In this document: one piece after another, positions 25,351 to 34,553 of the stretch | Numbering within the stretch: position 1 is the stretch's first letter | Layout of the letters: every line of letters starts with the position of its first letter | DNA from: CAIKMD01 sp963702925 | GTDB lineage: Bacteria; Pseudomonadota; Alphaproteobacteria; ATCC43930; CGMCC-115725 | Reading direction: 5' to 3' | NCBI GenBank assembly: GCA_963702925.1 | Contig: OY969771.1 | Location: 3,844,001-3,908,000 of the forward strand | DNA: 64,000 nucleotides | Position numbers and translations under genes: made by a program | The notes under the pieces: model-generated | What the model was told of the DNA's origin: nothing | Databases searched by the model: none | Seen by the model: the letters and a program-made list of their open reading frames with translations, nothing else

Positions 25351-25818
25351 ATGCGCCGCTTATTCCTTCGCAGCCTCGTCGTCAGCCTGATCGCGTTTGC
25401 GCCTGGATTCGCCGCGGCCGATGCCAGTCACGGCACGGCGGACGAAGCCAAGGCGATGGTCGAGCGCGCCGTCACGCACTTGAAGCAAGTTGGGGCCGAG
25501 AAGGCCTTCGCCGATTTCGGCGATGCCGCCAACAAGGATTTCCACGATCGCGATCTTTACGTCTTCGTGCGCTCGATGGACGGCAACACCGTCGCGCACG
25601 GCGTCAACAAGGCGATGATCGGCCACACCTCGCTCGACCTCAAAGACGCCGACGGCAAGCTCTATAACAAGGAGATGATCGAGCTCGCCAATACCAAAGG
25701 CAGCGGCTGGGTCGATTACCGCTGGGTCAATCCGGTCGACAAGAAGATCGAGGCGAAATCCTCCTTCGTCGAGAAGGTCGGCGACTATGTCGTCGGCGCC
25801 GGCTTCTACAAGCCCTGA
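25351..25818 (+). CDS. secreted single-Cache-domain protein
   Basis: A 155-residue periplasmic protein. A Sec signal peptide (MRRLFLRSLVVSLIAFAPGF) is followed by a Cache domain of the sCache_2 type: helix with VERAVTHLKQVGAEKAFADF, strand RDLYVFVRSMDGNTVAHG, and GSGWVDYRWVNPVDKKIEAK. Such domains bind small ligands in chemoreceptors, but here there is no membrane anchor or output domain. The chemoreceptor gene begins 34 bases downstream, so the protein may deliver ligand to it. That link is inference from gene order. Confidence 0.8.
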   Translation: MRRLFLRSLVVSLIAFAPGFAAADASHGTADEAKAMVERAVTHLKQVGAEKAFADFGDAANKDFHDRDLYVFVRSMDGNTVAHGVNKAMIGHTSLDLKDADGKLYNKEMIELANTKGSGWVDYRWVNPVDKKIEAKSSFVEKVGDYVVGAGFYKP

Positions 25819-25851
25819 GCGGGATCTTGACGCGAGGAGCGGCCGCGCGCG

Positions 25852-27546
25852 ATGAAACGATTCAACGATCTGTCCCTTCGGGTCAAGATGTCGCTTGGCC
25901 CGACCTTCCTGGTGCTCGCGCTGATCGGCCTCGCGCTCTACGCGTTGCAGCTTCTTGCCAGCAACGAGCGCTCGCTCCAGGCTTTGAGCGACGGCGCCTT
26001 CACCCGCGCGGCGCTGGTGGCGGGGCTCGACGGCAAGGTCAGCGGCATTCACGCCAGGCTTTATCAGCTGACCTCGGTTGCCGCCAATGACAGCGATACC
26101 GCCAAGGCCACCGCGATGGGCGAGGCGCTGCGCCGGGATCTCGCCGGCATCGACAAGGCCTTTGCTGCCTTGGCGGAGCGCAGCGACGGCGACCAAGCGC
26201 TCGCAAGCCTGCGCGAAACGATGGCCAAGACGCTCAAGGATTATGCCGGCGCCGCGGGCCAGGTAATCGACATGTCGGGAAATGCCAGCTACGCGCTGAT
26301 CTTCATGAACAGCGCGCAAGAGGCTTACGACAAATTCGCCCAGCAGGAGGCGCAGCTTGCCGCGGATGTCGATCGGCAGAAAGGCGAGCTGGTCGCAAGC
26401 ATCCGCGACGCGGCGCAACGCGCGCGCTTCGTCTTTATCGCATCGACCTTGCTGGCCACGGCGATTGCCGTGATCGCGACGCTGGTTCTCGGCAATCTCA
26501 TCGCGCGGCCGGTGATCGCGCTGGCGGCTGCGATGAAGCGGCTTTCCGCCGGCGAGTTGACCATCGCCACGCCCTATGCCGGCAGGCGGGACGAGATCGG
26601 CGCGATCGCCGAGGCTTTCGGCGTCTTCAAGGAAACCGCGATCGCCGCGGAAAAGCTGACCGCCGAGCGCGAGCGGCAAAGCGCGCTCCAGGCGCAGCGC
26701 GCGCAAAACCTGGCCGAGCGCGCGCGCAATTTCGACCGCGAGGTGACCGGCGTGCTGACCACCGTCACCGCGGCGGCGAGCGAGCTGCAAGCGACGGCCA
26801 GCGCGATGGCAGGCGCCGCCAGCCAAACCAGCCAGCAATCCGCCGCCGCGATGGACGCGGCAAGGCATGCGGCGGCCAATGTCGGCACGGTCGCCGCGGC
26901 CGCCGAAGAGCTGGCCTCGTCGGTGCAGGAAATCGGCCGCCAGGTGTCCTTGTCGAATCAGGTCGCGGGCCAAGCGGTCGACGAAGCGGCCAAAACCAAT
27001 CGCACGATGCACGGTCTCGTCGAGGCCTCGCAGAAGATCGGCGAAGTCGTTTCGCTGATCGACAACATCGCCACGCAGACCAATCTCCTGGCGCTCAACG
27101 CGACGATCGAGGCCGCGCGCGCGGGCGAGGCCGGCAAAGGCTTCAGCGTGGTGGCGGGCGAAGTCAAATCCCTCGCCATGCAAACCGCCAAGGCGACCCA
27201 CGAAATCACGGCGCAGATCCAGGGAATGCAGGGCGTGACCGACGATGCGGTGAAGGTGATCGAAGGCGTCGGCGCCACCATCGGCAAGATCAGCGAGATC
27301 TCTTCCGCGATCGCCGCGGCGGTCGAGGAACAAGGCGAAGCGACCACCGAGATTTCGCGCAACGTCCATCAGGCCGCCGAAGGCACGACCGCGGTGTCGA
27401 GCAATATCGGCGGCGTCGCGGCGACCGCGAGCCGGACCGGCGAAGCGGCGCAGCAAGTGCTCGCCGCCAGCACGCGGCTTTCGGATCAGGCCGTGGCGTT
27501 GCGCCAACAGGTCGATCGCTTCTTGAGCGAGGTCGCGGCGGCCTGA
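25852..27546 (+). CDS. methyl-accepting chemotaxis protein
   Basis: A 564-residue chemoreceptor. Membrane helix 1 is at about 17-37, a helical periplasmic domain at 38-185, and helix 2 at about 188-212. HAMP follows (about 213-265), then a long coiled-coil signalling domain with the highly conserved tip IDNIATQTNLLALNATIEAA (about 403-422). The C-terminus has no obvious CheR-binding pentapeptide. It is preceded by the secreted Cache gene in the same direction. No che genes are in the window, so its array partners are elsewhere. Confidence 0.92.
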   Translation: MKRFNDLSLRVKMSLGPTFLVLALIGLALYALQLLASNERSLQALSDGAFTRAALVAGLDGKVSGIHARLYQLTSVAANDSDTAKATAMGEALRRDLAGIDKAFAALAERSDGDQALASLRETMAKTLKDYAGAAGQVIDMSGNASYALIFMNSAQEAYDKFAQQEAQLAADVDRQKGELVASIRDAAQRARFVFIASTLLATAIAVIATLVLGNLIARPVIALAAAMKRLSAGELTIATPYAGRRDEIGAIAEAFGVFKETAIAAEKLTAERERQSALQAQRAQNLAERARNFDREVTGVLTTVTAAASELQATASAMAGAASQTSQQSAAAMDAARHAAANVGTVAAAAEELASSVQEIGRQVSLSNQVAGQAVDEAAKTNRTMHGLVEASQKIGEVVSLIDNIATQTNLLALNATIEAARAGEAGKGFSVVAGEVKSLAMQTAKATHEITAQIQGMQGVTDDAVKVIEGVGATIGKISEISSAIAAAVEEQGEATTEISRNVHQAAEGTTAVSSNIGGVAATASRTGEAAQQVLAASTRLSDQAVALRQQVDRFLSEVAAA

Positions 27547-27573
27547 GTCGCTTCTTGGGCCGGTGTGAGTCCC

Positions 27574-27606
27574 AAAAAAAGAGCCGGCCATCTTACGATG
27601 GCCGGC
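27574..27606 (-). terminator. rho-independent terminator, minus strand
   Basis: On the minus strand GCCGGCCATC pairs with GATGGCCGGC and is followed by CTCTTTTTTT. It is a second terminator behind nrdJ, about 250 bases past its stop, and also faces the end of the chemoreceptor gene. Confidence 0.75.
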
Positions 27607-27734
27607 AGTCAACTGCGCGTGGCGCCTCGCCCGGAGGGCGAGGGCATTCAATCTTAGGGGGCTTTGCTATCGCCTATCCCCGGGATTTTTGTGAAATAAA
27701 TGTTAGAAATAATTGTAAGAAATCGATCTCGGGG

Positions 27735-27767
27735 AAAAAAGAGGGGTGCGACCAAAGTCGCACCCCC
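27735..27767 (-). terminator. rho-independent terminator of nrdJ
   Basis: On the minus strand a perfect stem GGGGTGCGAC/GTCGCACCCC with loop TTTG is followed by TCTTTTTT. It is about 60 bases after the nrdJ stop codon. Confidence 0.85.
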
Positions 27768-27827
27768 AAATTTCTGCCTCGTTCCGCGGCGCCAGCTGGG
27801 AGGCTTTAAGCCGGGTCCGCGCTGCGT

Positions 27828-30800
27828 TTAGCTACAGCCAGTCGTGCTGCCGCATGTGTCGCATTTGAGGCAGGTTCCGTTCCGTACCAGGGTGAAGTTG
27901 CCGCATTCGTTGCAGCTATCGCCCTCATAACCCCGCATCCGCGCGGCGCGGATCTGCTCGATCCGGCTGTCGGGGTTGGCGAGCGCCGTGCCCGCCTGCA
28001 ACTCGGTCTTGAGCGTTTGCGTCACCGTCACTTCGGCGATTTCAGCGGTCGCGATGTCGAGCGCGGTGTTGCCGCGGGTCGCGGTCGCACCCGATGCGAC
28101 GCCGCCTTGGAAGACGGTGAGCTTGTTGCGGACATAGCCGACCGAGGCGACGCGCTGCATCACTGAGGCCACGTCCGATTTCGGGCCGCTATCCGGCAGG
28201 TTCGATTCCGTGCTGCCTTTGCCGAGCGTGTCGGGCAGGACATCAGCGGGCTGGACATGCGCGAGGTCGTTGCGGCCGAGATAGGAGATCGCAAGCTCGC
28301 GGAAGATGTAGTCGAGCAACGAGGTTGCCATCTTGATCGTGTCGTTGCCTTCGACCACGCCCGAAGGCTCGAAGCGCGTGAAGGTGAAGGCCTCGACGAA
28401 CTCTTCCAAGGGCACGCCGTATTGCAGGCCGATCGAGATCGCGATCGCGAAATTGTTCATCAGCGAGCGGAAGGCGGAGCCTTCCTTGTGCATGTCGAGG
28501 AAGATCTCCGCGATCTTGCCGTCCTCGTATTCGCCGGTGCGGAGATAGACCTTGTGCCCGCCGACCACGGCCTTTTGCGTGTAGCCTTTGCGGCGCTCGG
28601 GCAGGCGGCGGCGTTCGCGCGATTGCACGACCCGCTCGATCACCCGCTCGATGATGCGCTCGGCCACCACCGGCACGCGCTCGATCTGCGGCTTCTCCAT
28701 CAGCTCCGCCACGCCTTCCTCGCCGGTGTCGTCGTCGAGGAGCTGCGATTGCAGCGGCTGCGAGAGCTTCGAGCCGTCGCGATAGAGCGCGTTGGCTTTA
28801 AGGCCGAGCTTCCAGGACAGCATATAGGCGTTCTTGCAATCCTCGACCGTCGCCGCGTTGGGCATGTTGATGGTCTTGGAGATCGCACCCGAGATGAAGG
28901 GCTGCGCCGCGGCCAGCATGCGGATGTGGCTGTCGACCGAGAGGAAGCGCTTGCCGATGCGTCCGCAGGGATTGGCGCAGTCGAACACCGCGAGATGCTC
29001 GGCCTTCAGCTGGGGCGCGCCTTCCAAGGTCATCGCGCCGCAGCAATAAGTGTTCGCCGCGTCGATCTCGTCCTTGGAGAAGCCCAAGGCGGCGAGCATG
29101 TCGAAGCTCGCCTCGGCAAGCTGCTCGGCGGTGAAGCCGAAGGCCGCCTTGCAGAACTCTTCGCCGAAGGTCCACTTGTTGAAGGCGAAGCGGATGTCGA
29201 AGGCCGATTGCAGCGCGGTCTCGAGGGTTTCGATCGCGCCGGCGGTGAAGCCTTTGGCCTTCAACTGCTTGTGGTTCAAAGCGGGCGCGCTGGCCAGGGT
29301 CGCATGGCCCACGGCATAGCGGGTGATCGCCTCGATCTCGGCGGGCTTGTAGCCCAAGGTGCGCAGCGCCTCGGGCACGGCGCGGTTGATGATGCGGAAA
29401 TAGCCGCCGCCCGCGAGCTTCTTGAATTTGACGATCGCGAAATCGGGCTCGATGCCGGTGGTGTCGCAATCCATCACGAGGCCGGTCGTGCCGGTCGGCG
29501 CGATCACGGTCGCCTGGGCGTTGCGATAGCCGTAACGCTCGCCCAAGGCGAGGGCGACGTCCCAGGCATGCTTGGCCGCGGCGACGAGATCGGCATTGGG
29601 GCAATTCTTCGCGTCGAGCGGCACGGGCGCGATCGCGAGCTTCTCGTAGGATTTGGTCTCGCCATGCGCGGCGCGGCGATGGTTGCGGATGACGCGCAAC
29701 ATCGCGTCGCGGTTCTTCTCGAAGCCGGGGAAGGCGCCGAGCTCGCCCGCCATCTCGGCTGAGGTGGCATAGGCGATGCCGCACACGATCGCGGTCAAGG
29801 CGCCGCACAAAGCGCGGCCCGCATCGCTGTCGTAAGGCAGGCCCGAGGTCATCAACAGCCCGCCGAGATTGGCGATGCCGAGACCCAAGGTGCGGTATTC
29901 GTAGGACAGCTTGGCGATGTCGCGCGACGGGAATTGCGCCATCAGCACCGAGATCTCGAGCGTCACGGTCCAAAGCCGGATCGCGTGCTCGAAAGCCGGG
30001 ATGTCGTAGCTGCCATCGGCTTTGCGGAAGGCGAGCAGGTTGACCGCGGCGAGATTGCACGCCGTGTCGTCGAGGAACATGTATTCCGAGCACGGATTTG
30101 AGGCGTTGATCCGTCCTGAGGCCGGGCAGGTGTGCCACTCGTTGATGGTGGTGTCGTATTGCAGGCCGGGATCGGCGCTCGCCCAAGCGGCATGCGCGAT
30201 CTTTTCCCACAATTCGCGCGCCGGCAGAGTCTTCGACACTTTGCCGTCGGTGCGGCGCGTCAGATGCCAGTCGCCGTTCTTCTCGACCCGGTCGAGGAAG
30301 TCGTTGGTGACGCGCACCGAATTGTTCGAGTTCTGCCCCGCCACGGTGAGATAGGCGTCGCTGTCCCAATCCGTGTCATAGGTGCGGAAATCGATCGTGT
30401 TGTAGCCTTGCTGCGCGAACTGGATGACGCGCTGGACGTAGTTTTCCGGGATCATGGCGCGGCGCGCGGCCTTGATCTCGAGCTTGAGGGCGAGGTTCTT
30501 CTTGGGATCGTACCGTCCATCGCCCAGGGCCGCCGGCGCGTCGTGACAAGCCGCCATGATCAGATTGAGATGCTTCTGCGCGAGCTTCGAGCCGGCGACC
30601 AACGCCGCGACCTTCTGCTCCTCGACCACCTTCCAATCGATGAACTGTTCGATGTCGGGGTGATCGATGTCGACCGTCACCATCTTGGCGGCGCGCCTGG
30701 TCGTGCCGCCGGATTTGATCGCGCCGGCAGCGCGATCGCCGATCTTCAAGAAACTCATCAGGCCCGAGGAGCGGCCGCCGCCCGACAGCTTCTCGCCGTC

Positions 30801-31520
30801 GCCGCGCAACTTCGAGAAATTCGAGCCGGTGCCCGAGCCGTATTTGAAGATGCGCGCTTCGCGCACCCATAAATTCATGATGCCGCCTTCGTTCACGAGA
30901 TCGTCGGCGACCGATTGAATGAAGCAGGCATGCGGCTGCGGCCGCTCATAGGCGCTGGTCGAAGCGCGCAGCTCGCCGCTCTTGAAGTCGACGTAGTAAT
31001 GGCCTTGCGCCGGCCCGTCGATGCCATAGGCCCAATGCAGCCCGGTGTTGAACCATTGCGGCGAATTGGGCGAGGCCATCTGCTTGGCCAGCATGTAGCA
31101 GGTCTCGTCATAGAAGGCGCGCGCGTCGCCCTCGGTGTCGAAATAGCCCCCCTTCCAGCCCCAATAGGTCCAGGTGCCGGCGAGGCGGTGGAACACCTCC
31201 TTGACGCTCTTTTCCGAGCCGTAACGCTGACGCGCCGGCAGGGCGGCAAGGGCCTTCTCGTCGGGGACGCGGCGCCACAGCCAATCGGGCACGCCTTCCT
31301 CGACCACGGGAACGAGCTTGGCCGGGATGCCGGCCTTGCGGAAATATTTCTGGGCCAGGATGTCGCAGGCGACCTGGCTCCACTCGGCCGGCACTTCGCA
31401 ATCCGGCAAATGAAAGACCCGCGAGCCGTCCGGGTTTCGGATTTCGCTGGTGGCTAAACGGAACTCAATGCCCTTGTAGGAATCCTCGCCCGCGACCGTA
31501 AAACGACGCTCAATCCGCAT
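27828..31520 (-). CDS. nrdJ: adenosylcobalamin-dependent ribonucleotide reductase, class II
   Basis: A 1230-residue NrdJ enzyme that reduces ribonucleotides to deoxyribonucleotides with B12, without oxygen. Visible blocks include SPNSPQWFNTG and GSGTGSNFSKLRG near the N-terminus, the active-site region NPCSEYMFLDDTACNLA, and GVNP-type loop equivalents further on. The C-terminal zinc ribbon reads CNECG and CLKCDTCGSTTGCS, whose Cys pair can re-reduce the active site. The length matches the large alphaproteobacterial type with its inserted segments. Start 31520 (MRIERRFTV) is preferred to 31535. NrdR-like boxes lie upstream and a terminator downstream. It is monocistronic. Confidence 0.95.
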   Translation of the reverse strand: MRIERRFTVAGEDSYKGIEFRLATSEIRNPDGSRVFHLPDCEVPAEWSQVACDILAQKYFRKAGIPAKLVPVVEEGVPDWLWRRVPDEKALAALPARQRYGSEKSVKEVFHRLAGTWTYWGWKGGYFDTEGDARAFYDETCYMLAKQMASPNSPQWFNTGLHWAYGIDGPAQGHYYVDFKSGELRASTSAYERPQPHACFIQSVADDLVNEGGIMNLWVREARIFKYGSGTGSNFSKLRGDGEKLSGGGRSSGLMSFLKIGDRAAGAIKSGGTTRRAAKMVTVDIDHPDIEQFIDWKVVEEQKVAALVAGSKLAQKHLNLIMAACHDAPAALGDGRYDPKKNLALKLEIKAARRAMIPENYVQRVIQFAQQGYNTIDFRTYDTDWDSDAYLTVAGQNSNNSVRVTNDFLDRVEKNGDWHLTRRTDGKVSKTLPARELWEKIAHAAWASADPGLQYDTTINEWHTCPASGRINASNPCSEYMFLDDTACNLAAVNLLAFRKADGSYDIPAFEHAIRLWTVTLEISVLMAQFPSRDIAKLSYEYRTLGLGIANLGGLLMTSGLPYDSDAGRALCGALTAIVCGIAYATSAEMAGELGAFPGFEKNRDAMLRVIRNHRRAAHGETKSYEKLAIAPVPLDAKNCPNADLVAAAKHAWDVALALGERYGYRNAQATVIAPTGTTGLVMDCDTTGIEPDFAIVKFKKLAGGGYFRIINRAVPEALRTLGYKPAEIEAITRYAVGHATLASAPALNHKQLKAKGFTAGAIETLETALQSAFDIRFAFNKWTFGEEFCKAAFGFTAEQLAEASFDMLAALGFSKDEIDAANTYCCGAMTLEGAPQLKAEHLAVFDCANPCGRIGKRFLSVDSHIRMLAAAQPFISGAISKTINMPNAATVEDCKNAYMLSWKLGLKANALYRDGSKLSQPLQSQLLDDDTGEEGVAELMEKPQIERVPVVAERIIERVIERVVQSRERRRLPERRKGYTQKAVVGGHKVYLRTGEYEDGKIAEIFLDMHKEGSAFRSLMNNFAIAISIGLQYGVPLEEFVEAFTFTRFEPSGVVEGNDTIKMATSLLDYIFRELAISYLGRNDLAHVQPADVLPDTLGKGSTESNLPDSGPKSDVASVMQRVASVGYVRNKLTVFQGGVASGATATRGNTALDIATAEIAEVTVTQTLKTELQAGTALANPDSRIEQIRAARMRGYEGDSCNECGNFTLVRNGTCLKCDTCGSTTGCS

Positions 31521-31906
31521 GCTAACCCCCGCCAACTACGCTATTGTCCCACCGCGTTCCCCGCCCCCGACCTACTAGGTCTAGGGGTAACGCGCGACCG
31601 AGAATCAAAATGTTGATGGAAACTTAATCGGGGCGCAACAACATTTTGAAGCTTTTGTCACACGAGACACAAAATGTTGTGGTTGGCTTGGGGATAATTT
31701 TGTTGCGGCATGTGCGAATAGATTCCGGAAAACAATGATTTGCTCGCGCCGGCTCGGCACGCTCGACGCGCGGAAAATTTTTTTGCGGCGCGGCGGTGCG
31801 CGTTGCGCGGTTCACCTCGGCGATCAACGGGTGTAGGTTGCGGCGCTGGGCCGGCTCGAGCCGCGCGCGCTTGCGCGGCCGGATCGCGGCGGCAGGGAGA
31901 AGAGCG
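31521..31906. other. divergent regulatory region between nrdJ and FAH gene
   Basis: About 385 bases with no gene. The half near nrdJ (31600-31720) is AT-rich and holds three NrdR-like boxes. The half near the FAH gene (31750-31900) is GC-rich and shows no clear motif. I see no cobalamin riboswitch (B12 box) here, although the enzyme uses B12. Confidence 0.6.
31606..31679. promoter_or_regulatory. three NrdR-like boxes upstream of nrdJ
   Basis: CAAAATGTTG occurs at 31606-31615 and 31670-31679, and its inverse CAACATTTTG at 31639-31648. The best copy is ACACAAAATGTTGTGG (31667-31682), which resembles the palindromic NrdR box. Spacing is 33 and 31 bases, about three helix turns, as in known NrdR box pairs. 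NrdR is a zinc-finger/ATP-cone repressor of nrd genes. The sites are 85-160 bases upstream of the nrdJ start. Confidence 0.75.
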
Positions 31907-32767
31907 ATGAGAATCTGCTGGTTCAACGACAACCGTCTCGGCCTGGTCAAAGCCGGGCGCGTCTTCGATGTGAGCAAAGTGCTCGAAAAGCTGCCGAAGC
32001 CGACCTATCCCGCGGCGAAGGGCGGCGATCCGCTGATCGCCAATCTTTCCGCGTTGCGCGGCGATATCGAGGCCGCCGCCACAGGCGCCGGGCTCGCGAT
32101 CGAGACAGTGAAGTTTCTCTCGCCGGTCGCGGCGCCGACCAAGATCATCGGCACGCCGACGAACTACACCGATCACATCGCCGAAGCCAATCAGCAGCGC
32201 GCGGTGTTCACCGGGCGCTATAGCGGCTCGATCGAGGAGCAGGGCCTGTTCTTGAAGGCCAATAGCGCGCTGATCGGCGCGGGCGAAAGCGTGAAGCTGC
32301 GCTTCCCCGAGCGGCGCACCGATCACGAGATGGAGCTGGGCCTGATCATCGGCAAGCGCGCCTCGAACATCCGCGAGGAAGACGCGTTGTCCTATGTTGC
32401 CGGCTACGCCATCGCGCTCGACATGGTGGTGCGCGGCTCGCAAGACCGCTCGATGCGTAAATCGATCGACACCTACGCGGTGCTCGGGCCTTGGCTCGTC
32501 ACGGCCGACGAGATCGCGGATCCGAGCAATCTCGATTTCTCGCTCGCGGTCAATGGCGAGGTGAAGCAGAAATCCAACACCAAGAACATGATCATGGGGC
32601 TGAAGCGGCAGATCGCCTTCGCCGCCGAATATTACACGCTGTTGCCCGGCGACATCATCATGACCGGCACCTGCGCCGGCGTCAGCCAGGTGAAGCCCGG
32701 CGACGTCATGCATTGCGAGATCGAAACCATCGGCGCGATGGATGTGCGCGTCGGAGCGGCGGATTGA
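31907..32767 (+). CDS. fumarylacetoacetate hydrolase (FAH)-family protein
   Basis: A 286-residue FAH-fold enzyme of about the usual length. The short N-terminal part (1-60) is followed by the FAH core, with IIGTPTNYTDHIAEAN (about 80-95), metal-binding acidic residues in DHEMELGLIIGKRA, and GDIIMTGTCAGVSQVKPGD near the end. Enzymes of this group cleave or isomerise beta-diketo or hydroxymuconate-type acids from aromatic degradation. The exact reaction cannot be told. It is 4 bases upstream of the NDUFA12 gene. Confidence 0.85.
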   Translation: MRICWFNDNRLGLVKAGRVFDVSKVLEKLPKPTYPAAKGGDPLIANLSALRGDIEAAATGAGLAIETVKFLSPVAAPTKIIGTPTNYTDHIAEANQQRAVFTGRYSGSIEEQGLFLKANSALIGAGESVKLRFPERRTDHEMELGLIIGKRASNIREEDALSYVAGYAIALDMVVRGSQDRSMRKSIDTYAVLGPWLVTADEIADPSNLDFSLAVNGEVKQKSNTKNMIMGLKRQIAFAAEYYTLLPGDIIMTGTCAGVSQVKPGDVMHCEIETIGAMDVRVGAAD

Positions 32768-32771
32768 AAGC

Positions 32772-33152
32772 ATGACGATCGGAACGCGTCTTTACACCTG
32801 GCTGCACGGCGAATTGGTCGGCACCGATCCCTTCGGCAATCGCTATTACCGCGACAAGTCGCATCCCAAGCCGCAACGCGGCGGCGGGTTCTTCAGCCGC
32901 GATCGGCGCTGGGTTATGTACAACAAGGGCGCGGCCGAGGCGTCGCGCGTGCCGGCGGAATGGCATGCCTGGCTGCACCACACGGTCGACACGCTGCCTG
33001 CTGCGGGCGCCAAGCCGAAATACGATTGGCAGAAACCGCATCTGCCGAATCTCAGCGGCACGCCCGACGCCTATCGGCCGCCGGGCTCGGTGTTGTGCGG
33101 CGGCCACCGCCAGGAAGCGGCGGGCGATTACGAGCCGTGGCAACCCGATTGA
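32772..33152 (+). CDS. NADH:ubiquinone oxidoreductase NDUFA12 (B17.2) subunit
   Basis: A 126-residue accessory subunit of respiratory complex I, limited to alphaproteobacteria and mitochondria. Recognised from TWLHGELVGTDPFGNRYY (about 9-26), RRWVMYNKGAAEASRVP and HAWLHHTVD. It lies just behind the FAH gene and ahead of mlaD, the gene order seen in many alphaproteobacteria. Core nuo genes are not in this window. Confidence 0.93.
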   Translation: MTIGTRLYTWLHGELVGTDPFGNRYYRDKSHPKPQRGGGFFSRDRRWVMYNKGAAEASRVPAEWHAWLHHTVDTLPAAGAKPKYDWQKPHLPNLSGTPDAYRPPGSVLCGGHRQEAAGDYEPWQPD

Positions 33153-33211
33153 CGCGACGGGGTACGAGAAAGCCTCGGTGACAAGATTCCCATGAGAAGG
33201 AAATTCGGGTC

Positions 33212-33781
33212 ATGAGCCGCAATGCGGTTGAGACGGTGATGGGCGCCGTCGTGCTGGTGGTTGCCGCAGTATTTCTGTTCTTCGCCTACACCACCAGCCA
33301 GGTGCAGGCGGTCAGCGGGTACGAACTGACGGCGAAATTCAGCAATGCCGACGGTTTGAAGGATGGCGGCGATGTGCGCATCAGCGGCATCAAAGTCGGC
33401 TCGATCCTGACGCAGCGGCTCGATCCGCAAAGCTTTCAGGCGGTCGTGACCTTGAGCCTCGATCCCGCGATCAAGCTGTCGACCGATTCGGTCGCGGTCA
33501 TCACCTCCTCGGGCTTGCTCGGCGACAAATATCTCGCGATCGAGCCCGGCAATGAAGACGAGGTCATTCCGCCCGGCGGCGCGATTACTCACACACAAGC
33601 CGCGATGAGCCTTGAAAACCTGATCGGGCAGGTCATCTACAGCCAATCGCAGGCCGCGGGCCAGAACGCGAAGAAGCCCGATGCCGACGGCGCCGCGCCC
33701 GGCCCGGCTCCGGCGCCCAGCCCCGCTCCGACCCCGGATCAGAAAACGCCCGATGCCAGCAGCCCCGCCACCAGCCCCTAG
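33212..33781 (+). CDS. mlaD: MlaD-type lipid transport periplasmic protein
   Basis: A 189-residue inner-membrane-anchored MCE protein. It has one N-terminal membrane helix (about 9-29) and a MlaD/MCE barrel (about 37-115), with AKFSNADGLKDGGDVRISGI and ITSSGLLGDKYLAIEPG. A Pro/Ala-rich tail ends the protein. MlaD hexamers move phospholipid between the outer and inner membranes with MlaFEB. The other mla genes are not here, as usual for this alphaproteobacterial locus. Its last 29 bases overlap the methyltransferase gene. Confidence 0.9.
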   Translation: MSRNAVETVMGAVVLVVAAVFLFFAYTTSQVQAVSGYELTAKFSNADGLKDGGDVRISGIKVGSILTQRLDPQSFQAVVTLSLDPAIKLSTDSVAVITSSGLLGDKYLAIEPGNEDEVIPPGGAITHTQAAMSLENLIGQVIYSQSQAAGQNAKKPDADGAAPGPAPAPSPAPTPDQKTPDASSPATSP

Positions 33782-34553
33782 CAGCGTTCGCCCGGGAAGC
33801 CCGAGCGTCGAGCAACGCTGGGACCCGGAGCGCTATCAGCGCAATGCGGGCTTCGTGGCCGAGCTGGGGCGTCCCGTGCTCGATTGGCTGGCGCCGCAAG
33901 CGGGCGAGCGGATTCTCGATCTCGGCTGCGGCGACGGCGCGCTGACCGTGGAGCTCGCGGCCCTGTGCGCGAGCCTGGTCGGGGTCGATCACAGCGCCGA
34001 GCAAATTGCCGCCGCCCAAGCGCGCGGTCTCGACGCCCGCGTGGCCGACGGCGCCGCGCTCGCTTTCGCGGGCGAGTTCGACGCGGTGTTCAGCAACGCC
34101 GCGCTCCATTGGATGCGCCAGCCCGATGCCGTGATCGACGGGGTGTGGCGCGCTTTGAAGCCGGGCGGGCGCTTCGTCGGCGAGATGGGGGGCGCCGGCA
34201 ATGTCGGCGCGGTGCTCGGCGCGGTCGGGGCGGCGCTCGCGCGCCGCGGCCGCGATGCGCGTGCCGTCTTTCCCTGGTATTTCCCGACCGTCGACGAATA
34301 TCGCGCCAAGCTCGAAGCGCGCGGCTTCGTCGTCTATCGCATTGTCTCGATCGCCCGGCCGACCCGCCTGCCGGGGCCGCTGGCCGACTGGCTCGACACT
34401 TTTGCCGAAAGCCTGCTGGCCCTGGTGCCGGCGGGCGAGCGCGCCGCGTTCAAGGACGAGGTCGAGACCTTGCTGCGCCCGAGCCTCTATACGGCGGAAA
34501 CCGGCTGGACCGCCGATTACGTGCGGCTGCGCTTCGCCGCCGCGAAGCCGTGA
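33753..34553 (+). CDS. class I SAM-dependent methyltransferase
   Basis: A 266-residue Rossmann-fold methyltransferase. Motif I is ILDLGCGDGAL (about 49-59), followed by VGVDHSAEQI (motif II) and DAVFSNAALHWM and ALKPGGRFVGEMGG. This resembles the trans-aconitate 2-methyltransferase/UbiE-like group. The N-terminus overlaps the mlaD end and is Pro-rich. The substrate is unknown. The stop overlaps the ATG of the next small gene (TGATG), so translation is coupled. Confidence 0.8.
   Translation: MPAAPPPAPSSVRPGSPSVEQRWDPERYQRNAGFVAELGRPVLDWLAPQAGERILDLGCGDGALTVELAALCASLVGVDHSAEQIAAAQARGLDARVADGAALAFAGEFDAVFSNAALHWMRQPDAVIDGVWRALKPGGRFVGEMGGAGNVGAVLGAVGAALARRGRDARAVFPWYFPTVDEYRAKLEARGFVVYRIVSIARPTRLPGPLADWLDTFAESLLALVPAGERAAFKDEVETLLRPSLYTAETGWTADYVRLRFAAAKP

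Noticed and set aside
25360..27651. 763-codon open frame on the minus strand opposite the chemoreceptor
   Set aside because: Antisense shadow with Arg/Gly/Asp/His-rich composition and no domain pattern. The chemoreceptor on the plus strand is certain.
31521..31906. cobalamin riboswitch upstream of B12-dependent nrdJ
   Set aside because: I see no B12 box or the usual folded pattern. The NrdR-like boxes explain the conserved-looking AT-rich stretch.
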